A stretch of DNA of 64,000 nucleotides from Acholoe squamosa. Lineage: Eukaryota > Annelida > Polychaeta > Phyllodocida > Polynoidae. The DNA lies in contig OX439035.1 of the NCBI GenBank assembly GCA_949317995.1, positions 3,214,181 through 3,278,180 on the forward strand, read 5' to 3'. Positions within the stretch are counted from its first letter, which is position 1. Every line of letters starts with the position of its first letter. The notes under the pieces were generated by a model. That model saw nothing but the letters and a program-made list of their open reading frames with translations. It did not search any database and was not told the origin of the DNA. Positions 1 through 11,468 of this stretch are shown here, one piece after another. The translations under genes were made by a program, and so were the position numbers.

Positions 1-250
1 GGTGCATGAGGAGTCATGATGGGTACCTTGTATGGGATAAAACCTGGGGGTGCATGAGGAGTCATGATGGGTACCTTGTCCTGGATAAAACCTGGGGGTG
101 CATGAGGAGTCATGATGGGTACCTTGTCCTGGATAACACCCAGGGGTGCATGAGGAGTCATGATGGGTACCTTGTCCTGGATAACACCCAGGGGTACATG
201 AGGAGTCATGATGGGTTCCTTGTCCTGGATAATACCAAGGGGTACATGAG
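1..250 (+). repeat. 48-bp minisatellite, first array (cut by window edge)
   Basis: About five head-to-tail units of 48 bp, each beginning near GGTGCATGAGGAGTCATGAT and ending in a CCTGGG/CCCAGGG block. Because 48 is a multiple of three, one frame stays open and reads as a 16-residue repeat (core MRSHDGYLVLDNT). The array ends at the junction GTAGAAGCGGGG. The same array, longer, lies at 7530-7940. The open frame follows from the unit length and there is no start context or conserved domain, so I do not call it a gene. Confidence 0.95.
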
Positions 251-597
251 GAGTAGAAGCGGGGCTGCAGTTTAATTTTGTATATTTACAGCAAAAAGAC
301 CAGCACACTACTACACATTAAAAAAGTACACTCAGCTAGTAGCTGTGGTTCAGCCAGATAGGGCGAAAAGATTTTAATCTCTTTTGTGGAAAAATGATTA
401 CTAGAAAATATAAATTTGGCTTGCCAGAAGTATCCGTAGAATGCCTGGAGGTTGGTCACCGTCAACTATTTCATGAGAATTAGCCATATACAACATAGGG
501 CATGGTGGCTATGGATGTCAGGGTAGCATGATCTACAGTTAGACAGTCTCCCCTCCCCCATTCACACTATGCAATCTTAAAACTGGGCCACTCTTAA

Positions 598-818
598 CCC
601 TTTAAGGGCCGCTGATGCAGGATTGCATTATGCCCATTGGTCATCATGCACCAATGAAGTGCTGGCGAGAATGAAGTACTGGTGCATCATGCTGACCCTG
701 CAGGGTCGATACATGATGCTCCAATGAAGTTCTCGAGAGCACTCTCATCAGCACTTCATTGGTGCAACACAACTACTAATAGGCATGATGTATTAATTCA
801 TCAGCGGCCATTAATTGG
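598..818. mobile_element. piggyBac-type MITE, copy 1
   Basis: A 221-bp foldback element bounded on both sides by TTAA (594-597 and 819-822). The ends are inverted: CCCTTTAAGGGCCGCTGATG on the left, and on the right the complement of CCAATTAATGGCCGCTGATG. TTAA target duplications and CC-starting termini are the known signature of piggyBac transposons and their MITEs. The interior holds further nested inverted copies of CCAATGAAGTGCTGG-type sequence, so most of the element can fold. No coding capacity. Confidence 0.85.
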
Positions 819-1973
819 TTAAAAAATACATTTGTTTCATGCCCAGAGGGCTAGTGGACAGTTTCCTTGAGGGTGGAGAAAGTTGTTATTTTTTTTAAGT
901 TCTGAAATTTTTTTAAATCTTTTTGGTCTCTCAACTGTAGATTCTAGGTGTCCAGTCCCCCAAATTTAGAATGTGATAGAATGTGATTCATGCTGGCTCT
1001 GGTATCATGTTTATGGCAAATATTGAACTTTATTCATGGAAAAAAAGGTTTCTTCTCCCTCCTGGGTGTGATATATCACACCCACTGGACAGGAAAGGGA
1101 TTTATGTCATGGCAGATACGACCGTTACTTTAGAATAGTACTAGAAGCACCATATTCAATGGGGGGATGGAATACAGTGGGCCTGTATTCAACGAATGAT
1201 GATCACATGACCTGCTGCAGCAAATAGAGCTAAATATTGTTAAGTTTCTTTATTTAAAAGCTTTGAAACCTGTGTAGCCCTGAAATAAATGCTAATGTCC
1301 ATTCCCAGGGAATAAATTTGCATCATATTCACTGAGGTGAGGCTGCCCATATCCAACGATGCCTTATAGGCGGAGTTGAATGCAAACAGGCCACACCAAG
1401 GCCTTATTCCCTGGTCATGGACATTTGCTTATATATTTTAAGGGTGGCCCTATTAGAACGTTTATTGTGTTGCCATGTCACATGATACCTTACCTTCGTT
1501 ACTTGTCAATACAGTAAATCTTAAAAGACACATTATGGTAAATCCTTGTGTATAAGATGCTGGGAAGGTATCTTAATATAGGATGCATCCAGTGCCATTT
1601 GTCCCATACACAAGATGCCCCCGTATTGGATGCATCCGATGCTAATTCCTATCGCGCTTAGTATTGAGGTCCAGTGGTTCGACCATTGCTTCATCTGAGA
1701 CCTAAGCACTGATAACAGCCTGCATGAGTGAGTAAGTGAGTGATAGATGTTTAACACCATTTCGACAGCTAAGGTCATATTCATGGCGAGAACCACATTA
1801 CACAATTTCACAGAGGAATGTGTCAGTGCCCGCACATATGTGCACCACACACATCCAAGGGGATGGGAAAGAGGAGATATAGACCCTTTTAAGTGGGCTA
1901 GGGAAGCCCGATAGGAAAGGAAAGAGGAGAAATAGACCCTTTAAAGTGGGCTAGTGAAGCCCAACAGCCTGCA

Positions 1974-2080
1974 TGATGGGTACCAGGTGTTACAAAATGT
2001 ACCCAAAAAATTCTGCAGCAAATGTAGGGAGTCCTCTCATTGGTTGATATTGTATCCCTGGCAGCCCTATAGGACGCACG
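1974..2080 (+). repeat. Dispersed repeat carrying ATGGGTACC and CTCTCATTGGTT
   Basis: Shares ATGGGTACCAG, GCAG(T/C)AA and TCTCATTGGTTR blocks in the same order with 9732-9838, 50898-50990 and 59688-59790. The first pair is a by-product of the segmental duplication; the other two are independent copies. No coding potential, tail or clear terminal repeats were found, so the repeat class is unknown. Confidence 0.55.
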
Positions 2081-2904
2081 TAGGGTCAAATTTCAGTCTT
2101 TCTAGTACTGTTTTATATATCGTAAAATCCTCGCATATGAGACACACTCTGAATTGCCTAAATATGATGATATCTTCATGTATATGAGCCACGTCTCATA
2201 TATGAGGATTTATTGGACTCTAAGTCTGTGCGAACAAGACATAGCTTATACACAAGAATTACATCTTCTGCATCATATAGGAGTTAGCCAAACTATAGGT
2301 GTATCTTATATTTGAGGATTTTACACTATATGACAGGACTATAATTATTCAAATTTTACCCCAGGTACATTCTATATAATTTAGCCTAACTCAGGGTGCC
2401 CTCTATATACATGGGTGAGGCAAAAAAAAAGGTTTGTTTCCAGTTACCCGACTGACCCTGGCAGGTGTGCAAATCAGGGCAAATTTTTTTTTTCTACAAA
2501 ACTGTTTTAAGGCTGTAAATTCTTTAATAATGGTGTTATTTGTAAGCTGTAAAAACCAAAATGTATCCCAGATCAGGGTCCCAAGGTTGCACTCTGACAT
2601 TTTGTTTGGCAAGTATTTTATCATTAACAGGTAAAAAGATGCAGGATGGGACTACTCATCGCAACTCATTGTTCCACACTCATATACGATTTCGGCGTTC
2701 TCTTATGATGGGTGTCTCATGGACGGGCTGCATTGCTCCAATTGGGTTTATAGCAAACCCCAACCTATTGGCCACTAGCTGGTCTGGAACTGGTTCTGGC
2801 AACACATACTGATAAGAACTGATAAGATAGGACCAGCATGTCACTGAAAGTGGGTGTTAACCAGGGACAAGGTACCCATCATGGTATGTCTTATCAGTGG
2901 CTAA

Positions 2905-3173
2905 GGGAGTGATCATTTTTTAACAACGGAGGTGGGGCTGATGGGTTTGAGCGGGGGTCAGAATTTTTCCGCCCCCTTGACTAGGGGGAGTCAAAATAAT
3001 TTCACCTCTTTTTAGTGAAAAAGGCCAAGCGTTACTATAGGTTGAAAGGGCGCATTCGCATGCGATTTTCCCCTGCCAAATGGAGGGTTGAACAAACTTT
3101 GACCATTTGAGAGGGGGCCAAAATTTTGTTTCTGCATAGCCCCCCCCCCCCGTTGTTAAAAAAGAACACTCCC
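2905..3173. mobile_element. PIF/Harbinger-type MITE, copy 1
   Basis: A 269-bp element with inverted ends: GGGAGTGATCATTTTTTAAC on the left and GTTGTTAAAAAA..CACTCCC on the right. It is flanked by TAA on both sides (2902-2904, 3174-3176). A three-base TWA duplication with GGG-starting inverted ends is characteristic of PIF/Harbinger elements. The interior has G-tracts on one arm and C-tracts on the other. Four relatives occur in the window. Non-coding. Confidence 0.8.
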
Positions 3174-3728
3174 TAAGTACTGTAGGGGTTTGTACTGTAG
3201 GTGCTTTTAGGTGACATCCTCCAACCTGTATAGGTCTGTGGTAGTTGCAAGTACACATTCACTGAATAAAGGGAGTAATTCTCTTTATTCAGTAGAAATA
3301 CCGCCAAAATCTCATCTGGGATTCACTGGGACTTTTAACATGTGCGATATGCCCACACCCCGACCTTTATAGGCCTCCTGGAGTTATATGCTGTTCCCTA
3401 TATAGTAGTCTGTTTGTAGGTCCCACACCACAACATGTATAGGCCTACTGGGTTGTATATAGTAGTCTACTTTTAACCCTGTCCTGTATAGGCATACTGT
3501 GATTGTACCTCCCTCCATCTGACCTCTTTGGAAACACTAGTACCAATGAGTAGAAATTGACTCATTTCAATCCCCTTACACAGTTGATATTCCAGGTTTT
3601 GAGAATCGGAAATGAGGCACCCATAATAAGAGGACGCCACGATTTCTTTTTTAGGGGGAGGGGTGTCATTTTGATCAATCCATAATCAGTGGGGGGAGGG
3701 GTTGGGTCATAATAACCTTTATCATTTT

Positions 3729-5836
3729 GTTTGGGGGTCAGGAAAAATTTGCTGGTTCTCAAAAATCCATCAAATACCCCTGCCCCAGCTGTTCTAATCA
3801 ATGGCTTTTCGAAATTGAAAAAAAACATCCTCTCGCTAGAAACACACATTGTATACATGAGCTATTATGTTACTGTTATGCCTTTAGTTGGATATAAAAC
3901 CAGACACACAGATACTGCTAAGGTAATAAGGCACCTGTATATGAAATTGGCCAAGCCTAGTGCATGCCACAATAGTACTTTCGCTCATATTAGCTGCACC
4001 CTCCCATAAACCACACCCCTAACTTTGGGAGTAGCAACAAGCCATATACCAAAGGCTTGAAAACTCACAATTTAGTACTGTTCTTTAGGGTAATATACCC
4101 TCGTATAAGCCGCAGCCAGTTAACCCATAGTTTATCTTCTACATACACATGGAGAAAAAAATCTTACTCACGCGAGTCTAGATCCAGACTCAGGCAATGT
4201 CGCCAAAATGAGTATGGCCTGATCCTTGGATGATACTCAGGCAAAGCTATAAATATATCATTGTAGTGCTTTGACAGGTGAATAGTTGTATTCTAAAGGG
4301 TGTTTCATATTTATTATGATGGATAGAAAACAGAAAGTGATATTGCGATACAATGTTATATATCAGTATTTTAAATGTTACATACTGCTTTCATAGATAC
4401 ATAACACACTTTGTGTAGTAGAAATCAACTTTCATACATACAGTGATTGTATATATAAGACTGTTTATCTAAAAGAATTAATTATATGAGATTTTTAGCA
4501 TATGTCTTGTGAAAACTATGAATTTGGGTCTGAAATTTGAAATACCCCCAAAAATGGTCTGCCCCTCAACGGATTTTGTTTTGATAGTTTGTATGATATT
4601 TGGGTACCTATAAGGTACCAGAAAAACCATGGTCCTGATTTAAGTTTGAAAAGCAATTTATGTATGCTACATAAAGATAGGACCAGGTCCTGTCTTTTAA
4701 TAAGTACAGTGTCATAGTGACAATGATAATAATGATGACAAAGTATCTCATATATGATAGATACATTTATGGCCCTAAGGGTAAGTTCGATGCAATGTTT
4801 AAATGAAAATTGCTAGTCTGGAGACAACTTGTTAAGGTTGTATTCTACAAAGGAGAAAATGGGGACACATGTACATACACTGTAAACAAATATTGAATCT
4901 ACCATCCTTGTAAATCTAAAGATTGGATCACTGTAATTGTATGGCGGGGAACCAGTATAGTTTTACAAGATGCCCTAGATGGCAGTATGGTGGTACACAA
5001 GTGCATAAGGAACCGCTATGAAAAAAATGACAAATCCTGGCATGAAGGGCGGCATGATGCATGAATGTAGCTCTTATGAGTTACTCGCTATAGCTACTTT
5101 CATGCCTTATGATGACTAATGGGCATTAATCCATTATCAACTGGTTACGCTAAAAGGGTTAAGTTGACTGTCTACAGAACTGTATGTGGAGGTGGAATGT
5201 AGCTACTTAATATATCTTACATGTTATGTACGTTGGTAGTGACGGTTGAAATGTTGTTCAAAATATGTTAATAAAGATGGGTGGGACCTAGTGCAGAACC
5301 CCTGAGGCATGTCCTTACTGGTGCACCTGCTTTCCGGCACATCTTAGTATGGTGTGTCATTCATGGTGCAAGGTACCACTGACTGTACAAGCTTGTGTGT
5401 TTATGACGCATAAAACTACCATAAAACTACCATAAAAACACTGGCTAGGTACCGTAAAGCCCAACTCATTTGACACCCCTTAGACTCACTCTATCTATAC
5501 ATGGGTAAAAAGTCACACCTCTGGTGAGTTACGCACCAGGGCTGAATTTATGCATCATACAACTTAGTCATGATAAACATGAATGCAGCCAGGTTTATTT
5601 TAATGCATCATCGTCTTTACAAGAGGGGATGGATCTGTGTCATTATACCATTTTCTTTCTTTTCTGCTGTTGTTTTGGTTTTTGTTCTTCTTTTTACATT
5701 TTCTTATTGAACTAAGGCAGGGGAGAGTCATTCTACTGATTTCATTCATGTCAACAGTTCCTGATAAAGCATGAACATGTCTTTTTTTACTATATGGGTC
5801 TAGACCCCTAAATTCGACAGGGTGACATGGCCATTT
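3729..5836. other. AT-rich spacer between duplicated blocks
   Basis: No exon, RNA gene or complete mobile element can be supported. About 5040-5160 holds a degraded relative of the TTAA-type MITE: GGCATGATGCATGAATGTAG and its inverse, ending in GGGTTAA at about 5155. A related half-palindrome (GGTGAGTTACGCACCAGGGC) lies near 5523-5545. Short ORFs here have no recognisable domain. Confidence 0.6.
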
Positions 5837-6030
5837 CTTAAAATCGACATGTGACATGGAGCTTAGTGACAAGGACATAGAAAGGAAAAAGATAGTGACA
5901 TGAGACAAGGCCTTTCCTTAAAATCGACATGTGACATGAAGCCTAGTGACAAGGACATGGGAAAATAGAAATTTAGTGACAAGTGACATGGCCTTTTCTT
6001 AAAATCGACATGTGACATGGGGACCCCCCA
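5837..6030 (+). repeat. ~81-bp tandem repeat, about 2.4 units
   Basis: Units start with TTAAAATCGACATGTGACATG near 5837, 5918 and 6000 and contain the phrase AGTGACAAGGACATGG, itself a degenerate GTGACAWG repeat. The block is bracketed by TCTAGACCCC-like sequence on both sides (about 5800-5815 and 6030-6045). No coding role is evident. Confidence 0.8.
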
Positions 6031-6419
6031 TCTAGACCCCCTACTATAGGTAACGGTTTTCCACATCCTTTCTCAACTGAGAAGAACTCTGTATATAATA
6101 CAGACATGGTCAGAGGCTGCATAGATATAACCAATATCTATCGAGGTAGTAGTCTATACAATATATCTATTTGTCTATTTATCACTTTTTTTTAAAGTCA
6201 TACTTGTAGGTTTGAAGACAATGGCTTCTTTTTCCAAAGGAATTTGTGAAAACAGGAAGCAAGAGGTCTCTTTCTTCTTCATATATCACAATATAATAAG
6301 ATAGTTAAGATTATGTTAGCCTATAAAAGAACATATTAAGACATATAGGCCAACAATCTGAGCTGAGATCTTGTACATTCCTCCCCCTACGACATAATCC
6401 TGGATCCGCCACTGGGGGG

Positions 6420-6420
<1 letters not shown>

Positions 6421-6468
<48 letters not shown>

Positions 6469-6973
6469 AAATGAGACAGACAGACAGAGGGACAGAGGCA
6501 GGAGCAGAGACAGATGCAGACAGAGACAGAAAAACAAACACAAACAAAGGGACAGACAAAGCCAAACCCAGACAGAGACAGACAGACAGGGACAAATAGA
6601 AAGAGGCAGAGAGAGACACAGATACAGTCAGAGAGAAGAAGCAGACAGACAGAGATGGAGACAGACAGACAGGTACAGACAGACAGAAGCAAAGCAGACA
6701 GTGATAGGGACAGACAGACAGGGAGACACAGAGAGAGAAAAACAGACAGACAGGGACAGACAAACACATGGAGATAGGCAGGGATGGACAGAGACAGACA
6801 GGGACAGAGAGATAGAGACAGAGACAGACAGAGAAAGACAGGGACAGAGAGACAGGAGCATGGCAGACAGACAGTCACAGACCCCGGGTCATAGACAGGG
6901 ATGGATAAACAGACAGACAAGGACAGACGGACAAACAGGGACAGAGAGAGAGAGGGAGAGACAGACAGACAGG

Positions 6974-7009
<36 letters not shown>

Positions 7010-7063
7010 CAGACAGACAGGGACAGGGACAGAGAGAAAGAAGCATGACCGGCAGACACAGAC
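6421..7063 (+). repeat. Long imperfect CAGA/GACA/GAGA simple-sequence tract
   Basis: About 640 bp made almost only of A, G and C on the plus strand: GA runs (6424-6470 and 6975-7006) interspersed with GACAGACAGACA and GGGACAGA. The long Ser/Leu/Cys/Val or Arg/Asp/Gln/Thr reading frames seen here are artefacts of the tract lacking T on one strand. No gene is called. From 7064 to about 7500 I see nothing supportable. Confidence 0.95.
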
Positions 7064-7504
7064 AGGGAGAGAGGGGTTCTAGGAATCACCCCACTCTACA
7101 TTGATGAAGGCCTATATGAAGTAAATAGATTTAGGGCTTAGGCACAAGATACTGGGGCGGCACTTGAATTTATTTTGACACGAGTGTGCAGCTGACCCTG
7201 TGAAAACCCTTAACCTTGGTAAAATGGATTTTCACCGAAAGTGACCCTTGCTGAGAGGGCTTTTTGTCAACCATTAATGGTTATTTAATTAATTGTTTTA
7301 TCATTGAAAATTATGCCGGGCAAGATTGAAATTTGAGAGACGTGACCCTTGGTGAGAGGGATTTTGGCAAAAATCAGACCTGATGCATAGGAGCAAGATG
7401 TCAACTAAAAGAGCCTAGGATAAAGCAACTCTGCTCCTTGATTTCTAGAAAGAAGGACATTTTAGACCCCAAAAATTTTTTTTTTAAGAATAAAGGGTGT
7501 TTTT

Positions 7505-7940
7505 ACCCTCTCAGAATCAGTCAGTATCTTGTCCTGGATAACACCCGGGGATGGGTGAGGAGTCACGGTGGGTACCTTGTCCTGGATAATACCCGGGGGT
7601 GCATGAGGAGTCATGATGGGTACCTTGTCCTGGATAATACCCGGGGGTGCATGGGAGTCATGATGGGTACCTTGTACTGGATAAAACCCAGGGGTGCATG
7701 AGGAGTCATGATGGGTATCTTGTACTGGATAACACCCATGGGTGCATGAGCAGTCATGATGGGTACCTTGTCCTAGATAATACCCGGGGATGCATGAGGA
7801 GTCATGATGGGTACCTTGTACGGGATAAAACCTGGGGGTGCATGAGGAGTCATGATGGGTACCTTGTCCTGGATAACACCCAGGGGTGCATGAGGAGTCA
7901 TGATGGGTACCTTGTTCTGGATAAGACCAAGGGGTACATG
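7505..7940 (+). repeat. 48-bp minisatellite, second array
   Basis: About nine units of the repeat described at the window start. One unit near 7650 lacks three bases (CATGGGAGTC instead of CATGAGGAGTC plus flank), which shifts the open frame. Variants in the last 12 bases of each unit (AAACCTGGG, ACACCCAGG, ATACCCGGG) show the array has diverged unit by unit. It is longer than the visible part of array 1. Confidence 0.95.
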
Positions 7941-8289
7941 AGGAGTAGAAGCGGGGCTGCAGTTTAATTTTGTATATTTACAGCAAAAAGACCAGCACAC
8001 TACTACACATTAAAAGAGTACACTCAGCCAGTAGCTATGGTCCCTCCAGATAGGGCAAAAAGATTCTAATCTCTTTTGTGGAAAAATGATTACTAGAAAA
8101 TATAAATTTGACTTGCCAGAAGTATCCGTAGAATGCCTGGAGGTTGGTCACCGTCAACTATTTCATCAGAATTAGCCTTATACAACATAGGGCATGGTGG
8201 CTATGGATGTCAGGGTAGCATGATCTACAGTTAGAGAGTCTCCCCCCCCCCATTCACACTATGCAATCTTAAAACTGGGCCACTCTTAA

Positions 8290-8510
8290 CCCTTTAAGGG
8301 CCGCTGATGCAGGATTGCATTATGCCCATTGGTCATCATGCACCAATGAAGTGCTGGCGAGAATGAAGTACTGGTGCATCATGCTGACCCTGCAGGGTCG
8401 ATACATGATGCTCCAATGAAGTTCTCGAGAGCACTCTCATCAGCACTTCATTGGTGCAACACAACTACTAATAGGCATGATGCATTAATTCATCAGCGGC
8501 CATTAATTGG
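8290..8510. mobile_element. piggyBac-type MITE, copy 2
   Basis: Same element as 598-818, carried along by the segmental duplication: TTAA at 8286-8289 and 8511-8514 and the same inverted CC..GGCCGCTGATG ends. It differs from copy 1 by only a few bases, one being ATGATGCATT instead of ATGATGTATT near the right end. Confidence 0.85.
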
Positions 8511-10636
8511 TTAAGAAATACATTTGTTTCATGCCCAGAGGGCTAGTGGACAGTTTCGTTGAGGGTGGAGAAAGTTGTTATTTTTTTAAGTTCTGAAATA
8601 TTTTTAAATCTTTTTGGTCTCTCAACTGTAGATTCTAGGTGTCCAGTCCCCCAAATTTAGAATGTGATAGAATGTGATGCATGCTGGCTCTGTTATCATG
8701 TTTATGGCAAATATTGAACTTTATTCATGGAAAAAAAGGTTTCTTCTCCCTCCTGGGGGTGATATATCACACCCACTGGACAGGAAAGGGATTTATGTCA
8801 TGATTGATTGATTGATTTGTGTTTTACAGCACTTTAGCGGCACTAAGTGACTATCCTGTGCTTCACGGCAGATACGACCGTTACTATAGAATAGTACTAG
8901 AAGCACCATATTCAATGGGGGGATGGAATACAGTGGGCCTGTATTTTCAACGAATGATGATCACATGACCTGCTGCAGCAAATAGAGCTAAATATTGTTA
9001 AGTTTCTTTATTTAAAAGCTTTGAAACCTGTGTAGCCCTGAAATAAATGCTAATGTCCATTCCCAGGGAATAAATTTGCATCATATTCACTGAGGTGAGG
9101 CTGCCCATATCCAACGATGCCTTATAGGCGGAGTTGAATGCAAACAGGCCACACCAAGGCCTTATTCCCTGGTCATGGACATTTGCTTATATATTTTAAG
9201 GGTGGCCCTATTAGAACGTTTATTGTGTTGCCATGTCACATGATACCTTACCTTCGTTACTTGTCAATACAGTAAATCTTAAAAGACACATTATGGTAAA
9301 TCCTTGTGTATAAGATGCTGGGAAGGTATCTTAATATAGGATGCATCCAGTGCCATTTGTCCCATACACAAGATGCCCCTGTATTGGATGCATCCGATGC
9401 TAATTCCTATCGCGCTTAGTATTGAGGTCCAGTGGTTCCACCATTGCTTCATCTGAGACCTAAGCACTGATAACAGCCTGCATGAGTGAGTAAGTGAGTG
9501 ATAGATGTTTAACGCCATTTCGACAGCTAAGGTCATATTCATGGCGAGAACCACATTACACAATTTCACAGAGGAATGTGTCAGTGCCCGCACATATGTG
9601 CACCACACACATCCAAGGGGATGGGAAAGAGGAGATATAGACCCTTTTAAGTGGGCTAGGGAAGCCCGATAGGAAAGGAAAGAGGAGAAATAGACCCTTT
9701 TAAGTGGGCTAGTGAAGCCCAACAGCCTGCATGATGGGTACCAGGTGTTACAAAATGTACCCAAAAAATTCTGCAGCAAATGTAGGGAGTCCTCTCATTG
9801 GTTGATATTGTATCCCTGGCAGCCCTATAGGACGCACCTAGGGTCAAATTTCAGTCTTTCTAGTACTGTTCTATATCGTAAAATCCTCGCATATGAGACA
9901 CTCTGAATTGCCTAAACATGATGATATCTTCATGTATATGAGCCACGTCTCATATACGAGGATTTATTGGACTCTAAGTCTGCGCGTACAAGACATAGCT
10001 TATACACAAGAATTACATCTTCTGCATCATATAGGAGTTAGCCAAACTATAGGTGCATCTTAGATTTGAGGATTTTACACTATATGACAGTACTAGAATT
10101 ACTCAAATTTTACCCCAGGTACATTCTATATAATTTAGCCTAACTCAGGGTGCCCTCTATATACATGGGTGAGGCAAAAAAAAAGGTTTGTTTCCAGTTA
10201 CCCGACCAACCCTAGCAGGTGTGCAAATCAGGGCAATTTTTCTTCTACAAAACTGTTAATAATGGTGTTATTTGTAAGCTGTAAAAACCAAAATGTATCC
10301 CAGATCAGGGTCCCAAGGTTGCACTCTGATATTTTGTTTGGCAAGTATTTTATCATTAACAGGTAAAAAGATGCAGGATGGGACTACTCATCGCAACTCA
10401 TTGTTCCACACTCATATCCGATTTCAGCGTTCTCTTATGATGGGTGTTTCATGGACGGGCTGCATTGCTCCAATGGGGTTTATAGCAAACCCCAACCTAT
10501 TGGCCACTAGCTGGTCTGGAACTGGTTCTGGCAACACACACTGATAAGAACTGATAAGATGGGACCAGCATGTCACTGAAAGTGGGTGTTAACCAGGGAC
10601 AAGGTACCCATCATGGTATGTCTTATCAGTGGCTAA

Positions 10637-10907
10637 GGGAGTGATCATTTTTTAACAACGGTGGTGGGGCTGATGGGTTTGAGCTGGGGTCAGAATTTTT
10701 CCGCCCCCTTGACTAGGGGGAGTCAAAATAATTTCACCTCTTTTCAGCGAAAAAGCCCAAGCGTTACTATAGGTTGAAAGGGCGCATTCGCATGCGATTT
10801 TCCCCTGCCCAATGGGGGGTTGAACAAACTTTGACCTGTTGAGAGGGGGCCAAAATTTCTTTTGTGCATAGCCCCCCCCCCCCCGTTGTTAAAAAGAGAA
10901 CACTCCC
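10637..10907. mobile_element. PIF/Harbinger-type MITE, copy 2
   Basis: Duplicated counterpart of 2905-3173, flanked by TAA (10634-10636 and 10908-10910). The GGGAGTGATCATTTTTTAAC end is intact; the right end has AAAAAGAGAACACTCCC. Non-coding. Confidence 0.8.
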
Positions 10908-11468
10908 TAAGTGCTGTATGGGTTTGTATTGTAGGTGCTTTTAGGTGACATCCTCCAACCTGCATATGTCTGTGGTAGTTGCAAGTACACATTCACTGAA
11001 TAAAGGGAGTAATTCTCTTTATTCAGTAGAAATACCCCTAAAATCTCATTTGGGATTCACTGGGACTTTTAACATGTGCGATATACCCACACCCCGACCT
11101 TTATAGGCCATGCTGTTCCCTATATAGTAGTCTGTTTGTAGGTCCCACACCCCAACATGTATATGCCTACTGGGTTGTATATAGTAGTCTACTTTTACCC
11201 CTGACCTGTATAGGCCTGCTGTGATTGTACCTCCCTCCATCTGACCTCCTTGGAAACACTAGTATAAAACCTATCCACAGGGTGGTGCCAATGAGTAGAA
11301 ATCGACTCATTTCAATCCCCTTACACAGTTGATATTCCAGGTTTTGAGAATCGGTAATGAGGCACCCATAATAAGAGGACGCCACGATTTCTTTTTTAGG
11401 GGAGGGGTGTCATTTTGATCAATCCATTCTCAGTGGGGGGAGGGGTTGAGTCGTGATAACCTTTATCA

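Larger units (their letters stand above)
1..3728 (+). repeat. 3.7-kb segmental duplication, copy 1
   Basis: The whole block recurs in the same orientation at about 7690-11468 with scattered substitutions and small indels. The offset is 7692 at the minisatellite edge, 7758 after a ~66-bp indel, and 7732 near 2905. Similarity ends abruptly after the motif CCTTTATCAT. Inside are the minisatellite, a TTAA-flanked MITE (598-818), a dispersed repeat (about 1974-2080) and a TWA-flanked MITE (2905-3173). The remaining sequence (275-590, 823-1970, 2080-2900, 3177-3728) shows no coding exon I can support. The left edge is cut by the window. Confidence 0.93.
7690..11468 (+). repeat. 3.7-kb segmental duplication, copy 2
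   Basis: Direct copy of 1-3728. It differs by an extra ~66 bp at about 8801-8868 (a TGATTGATTGATT run followed by TTGTGTTTTACAGCACTTTAG), a shortened poly-T stretch near 10230, an extra ~17 bp near 11265, and scattered point changes. It therefore diverged before the much younger 5.9-kb duplication further right. Apart from its MITEs and repeats it holds nothing I can support as coding. Confidence 0.93.

Noticed and set aside
3562..4009. Overlapping ~95-residue ORFs on both strands
   Set aside because: No domain, no splice context, and the region spans the end of the segmental duplication.
6311..7104. Several long ORFs rich in Ser/Leu/Cys/Val on one strand and Arg/Asp/Gln/Thr on the other
   Set aside because: They overlap a CAGA/GACA/GAGA tract lacking T on the plus strand; open frames follow from composition.
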